Program-made: the position numbers and the translations under genes
Part shown: one piece after another, positions 1 to 8,024 of the stretch
Position numbering within the stretch: position 1 is the first letter of the stretch
Layout of the letters: every line of letters begins with the position of its first letter
Source of the DNA: JAKORR01 sp964608495
GTDB lineage: Bacteria; Armatimonadota; Zipacnadia; Zipacnadales; FEN-943
Length of the DNA: 17,929 bases
Direction of reading: 5' to 3'
Assembly (NCBI GenBank): GCA_964608495.1
Contig: CAZSOQ010000103.1
Coordinates: 1-17,929, forward strand
Notes under the pieces: generated by a model
What the model saw: only the letters and a program-made list of their open reading frames with translations
Databases searched by the model: none
Told to the model about the DNA's origin: nothing

Positions 1-865
1 GCGGGTTCATCTTGGCGTCGGCCCCGGCCTCGAGCGCGGCCTCGCTGGTCAGGGTGAAATAGTGCGGACAGGTCTCGGCCGTCACGCGCGCCAGCCGGGC
101 CTGCCCGGCCAGGGCGCGGAAGGCCTCGATGGCCCCCGCGGAGCTGAGGTGCGCGCAGTGCAGGGCCGTCGCCAGCTCCCGTCGCGCCCGCGTGGCGGCC
201 TCCAGCCACGCCACCAGAGCCGCCTCCTCGCGGGCGGGCGACATGACGGTGACGCCCAGACGCTCGGCCACGGCAGGATCCGACAGGACCCCCACCGGGG
301 CTGCGCTGTCGAGCTCGGGGTGGACCACGAGAGGCAGGCCCGCCGACTCAGCCTCGACCAGGGCCCGCGTCATCACCTCCGGGTCCTGCAGCGGCATGGC
401 GTCGTCGGTGACGGCCACGGCGCCCGCGGCCTTGAGCGCGGCGAAGTCGCTCAGCCGCTCGGGGTCGCCGTCGAGCACCGCCGCGGCCAGGGGGTACACC
501 CGGCAGGCCGCGTCGCGCGTCACCACATCCTGCAGCTCCTCCAGCCGGTCCGGGCGGTCCACGGGCGGTGTGGTGTTGGGCATGGCGCAGACGCCCGTGA
601 AGCCCCCGGCCAGGGCCGCGCGGGTGCCCGTGGCGACGGTTTCCTTGTGCTCGCCCCCCGGCTGGCGCAGGTGCACGTGGGCGTCCAGCAGCCCCGGGCA
701 CAGCACCAGTCCGTCGGCCTGGATCACCTCACGCGCCGGGGAGGTTTCCTCCGGCGGCGCCAGGTCCAGAAGGTAACCGTCCCGGAGGTAGACATCGGCC
801 GGGCGGTCGAAGGCGTTGGCGGGGTCCACCACCCGGGCTCCACGTATGACGACATCGGCTGCCAT
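1..865 (-). CDS. pyrC: Dihydroorotase, class I (partial, C-terminus beyond window)
   Basis: Catalyses reversible cyclisation of N-carbamoyl-aspartate to dihydroorotate, the third step of de novo pyrimidine synthesis, in the cytoplasm. I translated 288 residues from ATG at 865, and the gene runs off the left edge. Visible family features are the metal-binding DAHVHLRQPG (H63, H65) followed by GEHKET, then GTRAALAGGF and AMPNTTPPVD. A TDD motif at 153-155 sits where SDDG is usual. H182 and H236/H239 lie where later zinc ligands are expected, and there is ETCPHYF near 264-270. The last metal-binding Asp would lie outside the window. GGGGAGG precedes the start by about 6 bases. MPNT and the HLRxPG form favour dihydroorotase over allantoinase or hydantoinase, although ETCPHY also occurs in those relatives. 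It lies directly downstream of a hairpin with a T-tract. Confidence 0.86.
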   Translation of the reverse strand, partial: MAADVVIRGARVVDPANAFDRPADVYLRDGYLLDLAPPEETSPAREVIQADGLVLCPGLLDAHVHLRQPGGEHKETVATGTRAALAGGFTGVCAMPNTTPPVDRPDRLEELQDVVTRDAACRVYPLAAAVLDGDPERLSDFAALKAAGAVAVTDDAMPLQDPEVMTRALVEAESAGLPLVVHPELDSAAPVGVLSDPAVAERLGVTVMSPAREEAALVAWLEAATRARRELATALHCAHLSSAGAIEAFRALAGQARLARVTAETCPHYFTLTSEAALEAGADAKMNP

Positions 866-902
866 GGCGCCCTCCCCGGGGCCGGTCTGGACCGACGAGA
901 GT

Positions 903-943
903 CACAAAAGGGCCCGCCGCGCCAGTCGGTCGGCGGCAGGCCC
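903..943 (-). terminator. Intrinsic terminator or attenuator between the repeat gene and pyrC
   Basis: On the minus strand a GC-rich stem is formed by 939-943 with 910-914 and 933-937 with 916-920. There is one internal mismatch and a 12-base loop. The minus strand then reads TTTTGTG (903-909). It lies 43 bases after the stop of the repeat gene and 38 bases before the pyrC start, so it probably ends the repeat-gene transcript. Attenuation of pyrC is also possible. I see no convincing separate promoter for pyrC in 866-985. Confidence 0.6.
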
Positions 944-985
944 CGGATCGCTCAGCTCAGCCGGAAAGCCGAGGACGAGCTGCCG

Positions 986-2511
986 TCACTTCTCGGCAAG
1001 GACGTAGACGTGGTCAATCTTCGGGGTGAGGCTGCCGCTCATGTCCTTGACCGTGAGGGTGACAACGTAGTAGCCCTCCTGGTCGAAGGTCCACGTGGCC
1101 CGCGGCCCCACACCGTCCTCCGTGGTGCCGTCCAGATCGTCGAAGTCCCAGGTGTACCGGGCACGCCCGCCGCCAGGCTGCTCGGCCCCCTCGAACCGCA
1201 CCTCCTGGCCCACTCGCACCCTCCGCTGTTGCGGACCCGCGTCCGCGATCAGAGGCGAGTCCTCCTGAACCATCCACGTGCGGCCGATGTAGAACTTGCC
1301 CTTGGCGTCGCCGAAGAAGGCCACCTTCTCGACCTTGGCGCCCTCAACCTTGCCCACGCCCTGGAACTGCGAGACCGGGATGACCACCCGCAGCCAGCCC
1401 TCCGCGTCCACGGCCGTCTTGTCTATCTTCACCATCCCGCAGTCTATGAGGCCCTTGTCGGTCACGATGACCACACGGATCTTCTCGATCTCCTTCGGCG
1501 GCTCCGCCTGCGCCATGCCGCCAGGCCCACCCATACCTGGGAAACCGGGCATGCCTTCCATCCCAGGCATTCCGGGCATTCCCGGCATACCAGGCATTCC
1601 CGGCATTCCAGGCATGCCGGGCATACCACCGGGCATACCCTCCATCCCGGGCTGCATACCAGGCATCCCAGGCATCCCAGGCATGGCACCGGGCATCATA
1701 CCGCCGGGCATACCCTCCATCCCGGGCTGCATACCAGGCATCCCAGGCATCCCAGGCATGGCGCCGGGCATCATACCGCCGGGCATACCCTCCATCCCGG
1801 GCTGCATCCCAGGCATCCCAGGCATGGCACCGGGCATGCCGGGCATCCCGGGCTGCATCCCGCCGGGCATCATTCCGCCGGGCATCATNNNNNNNNNNNN
1901 NNNNNNNNNNNNNNNNNNNNNNNNNNNNNNNNNNNNNNNNNNNNNNNNNNNNNNNNNNNNNNNNNNNNNNNNNNNNNNNNNNNNNNNNGCATGCCGGGCA
2001 TCCCGGGCTGCATCCCGCCGGGCATCATTCCGCCGGGCATCATCCCGCCCGGCATACCCTCCATCCCGGGCTGCATCCCGCCAGGCATCATGCCCCCCGG
2101 CATTCCGCCCGGCATCATCCCACCGGGCATACCCTCCATCCCGGGCGGCATCATCCCGCCGGGCATCATGCCGCCGTAGCCGCCCGGCCCACCCCTGGCC
2201 CCGGCGGCCTTGGGCACCTGCACGACCGCCACCAGGTAGCTGGCCTCGGGCTTAGCCAGGAAGGGCGCGAGTTCGAAGGCTCTGCGCAAGTCCAGCCGAG
2301 CGCCCTCGTGCAGGCCACGCGTCTCGACTTCCATCGCGGGCTTGCCCAGGAAGCGCACCTTCTCCGCCTCCTGGCCCTTGCCGTTACCCCACGCGGCGAT
2401 CGTCGCCTTGCCCGAAGTGCCGTCGTAGAGCGTCACCCGCGCGTCGGACCAGACTGAAGCCACCAGGACCAGCCACGCCACTGCCGCGACCCAGTATCTG
2501 GCATTACGCAT
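986..2511 (-). CDS. Secreted Met/Pro/Gly-rich repeat protein with C-terminal PKD-like domain (interrupted by assembly gap)
   Basis: I do not recognise a named family. The start is ATG at 2511, with GGAGG 8 bases upstream. Residues 1-24 form a signal peptide, with likely cleavage after WSDA. Residues about 25-105 look like half of a beta-sandwich. Next comes a low-complexity stretch of MPG, PGM, GMEGMPG and MQPG units, partly a 25-residue tandem repeat. A second beta-rich segment follows (EKIRVVIVTDKG to GKFYIGRTWMV). The C-terminus is a PKD-like domain with YTWDFDD and GYYVVTLTVKD. One hundred Ns (1889-1988) split the gene, and the two halves are out of frame if the Ns are taken literally. 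Collapsing the identical 55-base gap edges gives a continuous 456-residue protein. It is probably an extracytoplasmic or surface protein, and its function is unknown. Confidence 0.8.
1631..1830 (-). repeat. 75-bp (25-codon) tandem repeat inside the Met-rich gene
   Basis: The marker GGGCATACCC recurs at 1631, 1706 and 1781, exactly 75 bases apart, so whole codons are preserved. The third copy is partial and diverges near 1830. On the coding strand the unit reads roughly GMMPGAMPGMPG then MPGMQPGMEGMPG. Differences between copies are few and mostly silent, suggesting recent expansion. Confidence 0.85.
1834..2043. repeat. Identical 55-bp direct repeats flanking a 100-N gap
   Basis: Bases 1834-1888 and 1989-2043 are identical over all 55 positions and sit exactly on the two edges of the 1889-1988 N run. 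An exact shared sequence at both contig ends is what a de Bruijn assembler leaves when two contigs overlap by one k-mer. The N run is therefore probably a placeholder rather than 100 missing bases. Confidence 0.9.
2051..2200 (-). repeat. Second block of the Met/Gly/Pro-rich repeat, gap-distal side
   Basis: GGCATACCCT recurs at 2051 and 2126, again 75 bases apart, so the period seen on the other side of the gap holds here. The units are more diverged and encode GMMPGGMMPPGMEGMPGG-type sequence. Confidence 0.7.
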
Positions 2512-2596
2512 AGCGCAGTCCTCCGTGACGTCGTGCTCTAGAGAAGGACTCCAGCGCGTCGGTCCCTGTTCCTCGCCGCCGGGGGCCGCGCCCCCT

Positions 2597-3769
2597 CTAC
2601 GCCGAGTGCGCAGACAGCAGGCGCACGCCCACCTGGTTCAGGAGCAGCAGGCCGCGACGCGTCAGCCCAACTACACCGTTATCAAACCTAACAAGGCCCT
2701 CGCCCGCAAGTTCCTTCAGACACAGCCGCAGCGACTGGCGCTGGTCGTGCTCGACCCTGGCCGCCAGGTCATCCCAGCGGAAGCCCGCCACCAGCCGCAA
2801 GCACAGCATAGCAGTTTCCGCGGCTTGCTCCCACCCCCTTAGCTCCTCGCTTTCGCCCACCGGCTCCTCGCCCCGCGCGATGCAGGCCACGTACTCGCGC
2901 ACGTCCGGCACGTTGCCCCATCGCCGGCCGCCCATGTGACTCCACGCTCCCGCCCCCAAGCCCAGGTACGCGCCGTTGTACCAGTAGTTCACGTTGTGCA
3001 GAGACTCCCGCCCCGGTCTGGCCCAGTTGCTCACCTCATACCGCCGCAGGCCGTGCCGCCCGAGCACCTCTTCCGTAACCTCTAGCAGCGCCACCTCCGT
3101 GTCCTCGTCCGGCATCGTGAACTCGCCGCGCTCCTGCATGGCGTATAGCTTCGTCCCTTCCTCAATCGTCAGCCCGTAGCAGGACACGTGGTCCGGCTCC
3201 AGACTCCCCACGCGCTCCAGCATCCGCCCCCAGCTCTCCCGCGTGTGCCCGGGGAGCCCTCGCATCAGGTCCATGCTGACCGACCGGATGCGGGCCGACC
3301 GGGCGGCGTGATAGGCCCCCAGAGCGTCGCGCGAGCTGTGCGCCCTCCCCAGCCATCGCAGGTCCGCGTCGTCGAGGGACTGGACGCCGATGCTCACCCG
3401 GTTCACCCCGGCGTTGCCTAGCGTCCGCATCCCGTCCACGTCCACCGTCCCCGGATTCGCCTCCACCGTCACCTCGGCTGTGCTCGCGATCTTGAAGCTG
3501 CCCCGCAGCACGTCCAGCAGATCGGCCAGGATCCTCGGCGAGTACAAGGTCGGCGTGCCCCCGCCGAAGTACACGGTGCTGAAGCGCAAGTTGGCGAAGT
3601 GACGGCTCGCCCGCTCTATCTCCCCGCGAAGCGCCGTCACGTACTCCTCACGCTCTGTCGAGGACCCTACCCGCGAGTTAAAGCTGCAGTACCGACACTT
3701 CCTCGGGCAGAAGGGGAAATGGACGTAAAGTCCCGCTCCCCCCGTGGGATTCACCAAAGGGGTATCCAT
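2597..3769 (-). CDS. hemW: HemW-family radical SAM protein (coproporphyrinogen III oxidase-like, haem chaperone)
   Basis: This 390-residue protein has the radical SAM cluster motif at C21-x3-C25-x2-C28 (FPFCPRKCRYCSF). GGGTPTLYSP follows for SAM binding, with VEANPGT and VSIGVQS further on. The C-terminal HemW domain includes HNVNYWYNGAYLGLGAGAWS. The length and the lack of an N-terminal HemN extension favour HemW, once annotated as oxygen-independent coproporphyrinogen oxidase. Known members bind haem and act in haem trafficking rather than as oxidases. It follows lepA by 85 bases on the same strand, a pairing conserved in many bacteria and suggesting co-transcription. The start ATG at 3769 is preceded by GGGGGAAG. 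Confidence 0.92.
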   Translation of the reverse strand: MDTPLVNPTGGAGLYVHFPFCPRKCRYCSFNSRVGSSTEREEYVTALRGEIERASRHFANLRFSTVYFGGGTPTLYSPRILADLLDVLRGSFKIASTAEVTVEANPGTVDVDGMRTLGNAGVNRVSIGVQSLDDADLRWLGRAHSSRDALGAYHAARSARIRSVSMDLMRGLPGHTRESWGRMLERVGSLEPDHVSCYGLTIEEGTKLYAMQERGEFTMPDEDTEVALLEVTEEVLGRHGLRRYEVSNWARPGRESLHNVNYWYNGAYLGLGAGAWSHMGGRRWGNVPDVREYVACIARGEEPVGESEELRGWEQAAETAMLCLRLVAGFRWDDLAARVEHDQRQSLRLCLKELAGEGLVRFDNGVVGLTRRGLLLLNQVGVRLLSAHSA

Positions 3770-3854
3770 GGTTTACTTCCCCCAACCAGGACAAGAGATG
3801 ATCGCGCGTAACCGTGACTACCGACGTCTACCAAAGCGGCGCCTGTTCGCGGGC

Positions 3855-5651
3855 CTAGCCCGTCCTGAGCACCGCCATAAAAGCCTCCTGTGGGATCTCC
3901 ACCTTCCCGATCTGCCTCATCCGCTTCTTGCCCTCGCGCTGCTTCTCCAACAGTTTACGCTTGCGCGTCACGTCTCCGCCATAGCATTTCTCGAGAACGT
4001 CCTTGCGCAGGGCCGGAATGTCCTGGGCCGCGATGATCCGTCCCCCGATCGCCGCCTGCAGCCGCACCCGGAAGAGCTGGCGTGGTATCACCTGCCGCAG
4101 CCGCTGGATGATCTCTCGCGCCCGCACATAGGCGTTGGTACGGTGGGTCACCACCGCCAGCGCGTCCACCGGGTCGCCGTTCACCAGCAGGTCTATCTTC
4201 ACCACATCCGCCGCCTGGTAGCCCGCCAGCTCGTAGTCCAGCGTCGCGTAGCCCCGGCTGATGGTCTTGAGCTGGTCGAAGTAGTCCACGATGATCTCAG
4301 CCAGGGGCAGGCGGTAGCGCAGGGCGACCCGGTCGGTACACAGGTAATCCACGCCCAGCAGCTCGCCCCGCCGCTGGTTCGAGATGTCTATGCAGGGCCC
4401 CACATAGGTCTGGGGCGTCATGATCGTCGCCTGCACCACCGGCTCCTCGATCGCCTCGATGCGCGGCCGGTCCGGGAAGTGGGCCGGGTTGTCCACCTCC
4501 ACCACCGACCCATCGCCCAGCAGGATCCGGTAGACCACGCTCGGGGCCGTCGCCAGCAGCTCGAGGTCGTACTCCCGCTCCAGCCTCTCCTGCACGATCT
4601 CCATGTGCAGCAGGCCCAGGAATCCGCAGCGGAACCCGAAGCCCAGCGCCGCCGAGGTCTCCGGCTCGTACCGTAGCGCCGCGTCGTTCAGCGAGAGCTT
4701 GTCCAGAGCGTCCCGCAGAGCGTGATACTGGTCGTTGGCCGTGGGATACAGCCCGCAGAAGACCATCGGGGTGGGCTCGCGGTAGCCCGGCAGGGGTTCG
4801 GACGCCGGATTGGCTGCCGAGGTGACCGTATCCCCCACGCGGCTGTCGCGAACGTTCTTGATGCCCGCGATGATGTAGCCCACCTCGCCGGCGGAGAGCA
4901 GGTCCACGGCCTCCGGCTGGGGCGAGAACACACCCACTTCCTGGACCGTGAACCGCCTGCCGCTGGCCATGGCGACGATGGGGTCGCCGGCCTTCACGGC
5001 CCCGCCGAACAGCCGCGTGTAGACGACCACGCCGCGGTGCTGGTCGAAGTGAGCATCGAAGATCAAGGCGCGCAGGGCCTCGGCCGAGGTGTCGCTGGGC
5101 GCGGGGACGCGCTCGATGATCGCCCGCAGGATGTCCTCGACGCCCTCGCCGGTCCTTCCGCTGGCGAAGAGGATCTCGTCAGGGTCGAAGCCAAAGACGC
5201 TGTGGATCTGGTCAGCAACGGTCTCGCGGCTGAAGTTCGCCAGGTCCACCTTGTTGACCACCGGGATGATGTCGAGGCCGTGGTCGAGGGCCATGTGCAC
5301 GTTGGATACCGTCTGGGCCTCGACGCCCTGGGAGACGTCCACGAGCAGGACGGCCCCCTCGCAGGCCGTCAGGGCGCGAGACACCTCATAGCTGAAGTCC
5401 ACGTGGCCGGGGGTATCAATGAGGTTGAGCTCGTAGACCTCGCCCTGGTAGGTGTAGTAGAGGCGGACGGCGCTGGACTTGATCGTAATGCCCTTCTCGC
5501 GCTCAAGCTCCATGGCGTCGAGCACGAGCTCCCTGCCGTCTTCGGGCAGAACCGCCCCACAGGCCTCCAGCAGGCGATCAGCCAGGGTGGACTTGCCGTG
5601 GTCTATGTGAGCGATGATGCAGAAGTTGCGGACCTTGCTATGGTGGGTCAT
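3855..5651 (-). CDS. lepA: Elongation factor 4 (LepA), ribosome-associated GTPase
   Basis: A 598-residue translational GTPase acting on the ribosome in initiation or stress-related back-translocation. G1 is AHIDHGKS at 14-21, GITIKSS lies in switch I at 54-60, G3 is DTPGH at 79-83 and G4 is NKVD at 133-136. The LepA-specific C-terminal domain is present, with YATLDYELAGY, TNAYVRAREIIQRLRQVIPRQLF and AAIGGRIIAA, and ends in the basic VTRKRKLLEKQREGKKRM segment. Length and domain order match the family, and it lacks EF-G domain IV. ATG at 5651 has GGGGA 3 bases upstream, a rather short spacing. It sits between murJ (69-base gap) and hemW (85-base gap), probably in one operon. Confidence 0.97.
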   Translation of the reverse strand: MTHHSKVRNFCIIAHIDHGKSTLADRLLEACGAVLPEDGRELVLDAMELEREKGITIKSSAVRLYYTYQGEVYELNLIDTPGHVDFSYEVSRALTACEGAVLLVDVSQGVEAQTVSNVHMALDHGLDIIPVVNKVDLANFSRETVADQIHSVFGFDPDEILFASGRTGEGVEDILRAIIERVPAPSDTSAEALRALIFDAHFDQHRGVVVYTRLFGGAVKAGDPIVAMASGRRFTVQEVGVFSPQPEAVDLLSAGEVGYIIAGIKNVRDSRVGDTVTSAANPASEPLPGYREPTPMVFCGLYPTANDQYHALRDALDKLSLNDAALRYEPETSAALGFGFRCGFLGLLHMEIVQERLEREYDLELLATAPSVVYRILLGDGSVVEVDNPAHFPDRPRIEAIEEPVVQATIMTPQTYVGPCIDISNQRRGELLGVDYLCTDRVALRYRLPLAEIIVDYFDQLKTISRGYATLDYELAGYQAADVVKIDLLVNGDPVDALAVVTHRTNAYVRAREIIQRLRQVIPRQLFRVRLQAAIGGRIIAAQDIPALRKDVLEKCYGGDVTRKRKLLEKQREGKKRMRQIGKVEIPQEAFMAVLRTG

Positions 5652-5720
5652 TAATCCCCTACCGCACGCGGCAATGCCGAGAGGCTCCGCGTACCGCGCC
5701 GGACGCGTCCCCCTTACCCC

Positions 5721-7379
5721 CTAACCGGCCTGCCCGTCGGGCTCGTCGGTCGGCTCGGGGGATGTCAGTCTACCCCGTCGCCGCAACACCGACACGGCGA
5801 GCTTGAGCTCCTCGAATCTCATCAGCGAGGCCGCACCCAGGTACACACCTCCGCCGCCCAGAAGCCCCACAGAAAGGGTGAGGAGGCGCGTCATCATGGT
5901 CCCATACCCCAGCCGAGGTGTCAAGTACGCAGCCCCAAGGCACACCGCGGCCAGCCCCGCCAGCGGCACCAACAGCCGGGCGATCATGTACGTGAGCTGG
6001 TAGGTCCCGAGCCGCCCCACGCGGCGGGCCAGTACGACCCACAGCAGCGCCGTGTTGACGGCGGTGGCCACCACGATCGCCAGCGCCAGCCCCGGGACCC
6101 CCATCGGCTTCATGAGCAGCCAGCCGCACAGGACGCACGCGCCTACCCCTATCAGCCCGACCAGCACGGGCGTCCAGGTGTCGTGGCGGGCATAGAAGGC
6201 CCGCGCCACCAGGTAGTACAGCGTCAGGGGGATGATGCCCAGCGAGAAGACCAGCAGCGTGCCCGACACCTGCTCCACGGCCGCCGCGCTGAACTCCCCT
6301 CGCTGGTACAGAAGCCCCACGGTGGGCTCGGCCAGGGCCACCAAGCCCACGGTGACGGGCGCGGCCAGGAACAGGGCCGTGCGCACGGCGAAGGAGAAGT
6401 CCCGCCGGAACCTCTCGGACGCCCCCTCGGCGAAGTGGAAGGCCAGCGACGGGAAGAGGGCGATCGAGATGCCGCCGCCGAATACGCGCGTCGGGGTGCG
6501 CCACACCAGGTTGGCGTAGACGAGCGTAGACGGGCCGGAGGTGGGATCGGCCACCGTAGCCAGAACCGACATGAGCAGGAACTCGATCTCCGCGATTGCC
6601 AGGCCGAAGATCACCGGCGCCGCCAGGGCCAGCGTCAGGCGCAGCCCCTGGTCCTTCAGGTCGAAAAGGAACTGCAGCCTGCCGCCCACCCGCGCCAGGG
6701 GCGCTATCTGCACCAGCACGTTGCCGATCAGCGCGCCTATCGGCACGACCATCGCGACCAGGGGCAGGTCCTCCACGCCGTGGGCGAAGACGATGGCCAA
6801 GACCACGACGAGGTTGTAGATGATGGGCCCCAGCCCCGGCCAGAGGAAGTGCTTGCGGGCGTTGAGGGTACCCATCAGGAGCCCGCCCAGGACGAAGAAG
6901 ATCTGAGCCGGGAACATCAGGCGCATGAGGCGGGCGCAGAGCGGCAGCAGGTCCTTGTGCTCGGCCGCCCAGCCGGGGCCTATCAGGATCGAGAGCTGGG
7001 GTGCGAAGGCGATGCCGACGGCGACGACGCTGCCGCCCAGGAGGGTCAGGAACCAGAACAGGGCGCTGAAGGTGCGCCAGGCCTCGTCGCGCTTGCCCTC
7101 CGCCCAGTACTTGGCAAAGACCGGCACGAAGCCCGAACGCAGGGCGCCGCCCGCTATCAGGAAGAACACGAGGTCCGGTATGCGCGAGGCCTGGAAGAAG
7201 GCGTTGGGCGCTCCCTCGGCGCCGAACTTCCACGCGAACAGCACGGTCCGCACGGCGCCGATGACCGCGGACCCGAAGGTGACCACGACCATCAGTAGCG
7301 CCGCGGACGCGAGACCCGAGGACGGTGCCTCGTGGCCTTCGGTCTCCCTGTCATCGCCGGGGTCATCTGCGGACGACAC
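5721..7379 (-). CDS. murJ: Lipid II flippase MurJ (MviN family)
   Basis: A polytopic membrane protein that moves lipid II across the cytoplasmic membrane for peptidoglycan synthesis. From the GTG at 7379 it has 552 residues and about 14 hydrophobic segments, the first at about residues 24-46. N-terminal family features are AVRTVLFAWKFGA, AFFQASRIPDLVFFLIAGGA and SGFVPVFAKYW. The frame stays open to another GTG at 7490, but those extra 37 residues are Pro/Gly/Ser-rich and unlike a MurJ N-terminus. Neither start has a strong Shine-Dalgarno. A candidate promoter near 7509-7537 would give about a 12-base leader for the 7490 start and a longer one for 7379, so the start is uncertain. The murJ-lepA-hemW order suggests one transcript. 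Confidence 0.93.
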   Translation of the reverse strand: MSSADDPGDDRETEGHEAPSSGLASAALLMVVVTFGSAVIGAVRTVLFAWKFGAEGAPNAFFQASRIPDLVFFLIAGGALRSGFVPVFAKYWAEGKRDEAWRTFSALFWFLTLLGGSVVAVGIAFAPQLSILIGPGWAAEHKDLLPLCARLMRLMFPAQIFFVLGGLLMGTLNARKHFLWPGLGPIIYNLVVVLAIVFAHGVEDLPLVAMVVPIGALIGNVLVQIAPLARVGGRLQFLFDLKDQGLRLTLALAAPVIFGLAIAEIEFLLMSVLATVADPTSGPSTLVYANLVWRTPTRVFGGGISIALFPSLAFHFAEGASERFRRDFSFAVRTALFLAAPVTVGLVALAEPTVGLLYQRGEFSAAAVEQVSGTLLVFSLGIIPLTLYYLVARAFYARHDTWTPVLVGLIGVGACVLCGWLLMKPMGVPGLALAIVVATAVNTALLWVVLARRVGRLGTYQLTYMIARLLVPLAGLAAVCLGAAYLTPRLGYGTMMTRLLTLSVGLLGGGGVYLGAASLMRFEELKLAVSVLRRRGRLTSPEPTDEPDGQAG

Positions 7380-7508
7380 GGTCTTGCTCTCTTGCCTCGA
7401 AGGGAAGGGCTGCGGTGAGTGCGGCGTGCCCGAGCCCCGCACATCTACCGGCCCCGGCCCGGCCCACGGGCCGGCACCCGAGGGAGACACCGCCGCCGGG
7501 GCGAGGAT

Positions 7509-7537
7509 ATGTTATCGGGGCCCGGTGCCTTCCGCAA
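7509..7537 (-). promoter_or_regulatory. Candidate sigma-70 promoter for murJ
   Basis: The minus strand reads TTGCGG (7537-7532), a 17-base spacer, then TAACAT (7514-7509). Transcription would start near 7502. Spacing is ideal and both hexamers are moderate matches. It is back to back with the rpsT promoter. Confidence 0.45.
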
Positions 7538-7580
7538 GAAGGCCGCCCGGCCCGGCGCCCTCGCCACTGCCGGAGACGGG

Positions 7581-7610
7581 TTGACCTGTCTCGCGGCCCT
7601 GGAGTACAAT
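7581..7610 (+). promoter_or_regulatory. Sigma-70 promoter for rpsT
   Basis: TTGACC at 7581-7586, an 18-base spacer and TACAAT at 7605-7610. The predicted start near 7617 gives a leader of about 50 bases before the rpsT ATG. Both hexamers are close to consensus in an otherwise very GC-rich stretch. Confidence 0.7.
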
Positions 7611-7669
7611 GACGCTCCACCGCGCGGGATGTACCTGGAGCGGAACACCAAGGCAGGAGAGTACGGTAG

Positions 7670-7945
7670 ATGCCGCAGACCAAGACACGCAAGAAGTCTC
7701 TTCAACGTGCCAGACTCCGGACGAGCCTGAACCGCAGGCGCAAGCGGCTGGCGCACGATGCCGTGCGTTCGGCGCTGGACGCGGCTCGCGCCGGCGACGA
7801 GCAGGAGCTGGACGCCGCCGTGCGCAAGGCCCAGCAGGCCCTCGACCGGGCTTGCCAGAAGGGCCCCTACCACGGGAACGCGGCCGCCCGGAAGAAGGCT
7901 CGCATGATGGCCAGGATCGGGCGCCTGCGCGGGCAGGCTAGCTAG
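7670..7945 (+). CDS. rpsT: 30S ribosomal protein S20
   Basis: A 91-residue, strongly basic protein that binds 16S rRNA in the small subunit. It has the S20 pattern: an N-terminal MPQTKTRKKSLQRARLRTSLN, a helical middle and the C-terminal GPYHGNAAARKKARMMARI segment corresponding to the conserved K-G-x-(I/Y)-H-x-N-x-A-x-R-x-K-S motif. AGGAGA lies 9 bases before ATG at 7670. It has its own promoter, is divergent from murJ, and ends 28 bases before the -35 element of the ilv promoter. Confidence 0.95.
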   Translation: MPQTKTRKKSLQRARLRTSLNRRRKRLAHDAVRSALDAARAGDEQELDAAVRKAQQALDRACQKGPYHGNAAARKKARMMARIGRLRGQAS

Positions 7946-7953
7946 GCTGGTCC

Positions 7954-7970
7954 GCGCCGCGGGCCGGCGC
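7954..7970 (+). terminator. Possible weak terminator hairpin after rpsT
   Basis: GCGCCG (7954-7959), a 5-base loop and CGGCGC (7965-7970) make a perfect 6-bp stem, but only CCCTTG follows instead of a T-run. It abuts the -35 box of the ilv promoter. It may slow read-through from rpsT, or be chance in GC-rich sequence. Confidence 0.3.
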
Positions 7971-7973
7971 CCC

Positions 7974-8002
7974 TTGACTCGTCCCGCGCCGCTCGATATA
8001 CT
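7974..8002 (+). promoter_or_regulatory. Sigma-70 promoter of the T-box-ilv operon
   Basis: TTGACT (7974-7979), a 17-base spacer and TATACT (7997-8002), five of six matches to consensus in each hexamer. The predicted transcription start is near 8009, just upstream of the T-box leader, so the whole riboswitch would be transcribed. Confidence 0.8.
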
Positions 8003-8024
8003 AGGCACACAATCCCAATATGGC

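Noticed and set aside
62..2179. Very long plus-strand open frame opposite pyrC and the repeat gene
   Set aside because: It is the complement of real minus-strand genes and crosses the N gap. Its His/Arg/Gly-rich product reflects GC-rich antisense sequence and the repeat, not a gene.
1631..2200. Regular short repeats resembling a CRISPR array
   Set aside because: The repeat is contiguous, codon-phased and encodes a Met-rich protein segment. There are no unique spacers of constant length and no cas genes.
986..2511. Bacterial collagen-like protein
   Set aside because: The repeat contains GMMPGG, GMQPGMEG and similar units that break the strict Gly-X-Y period, so a triple helix is unlikely.
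2575..2600. GGGGGC/GCCCCC inverted repeat at the end of hemW as a terminator
   Set aside because: The loop is only a few bases and no T-run follows on the minus strand. It may just be GC-rich sequence.
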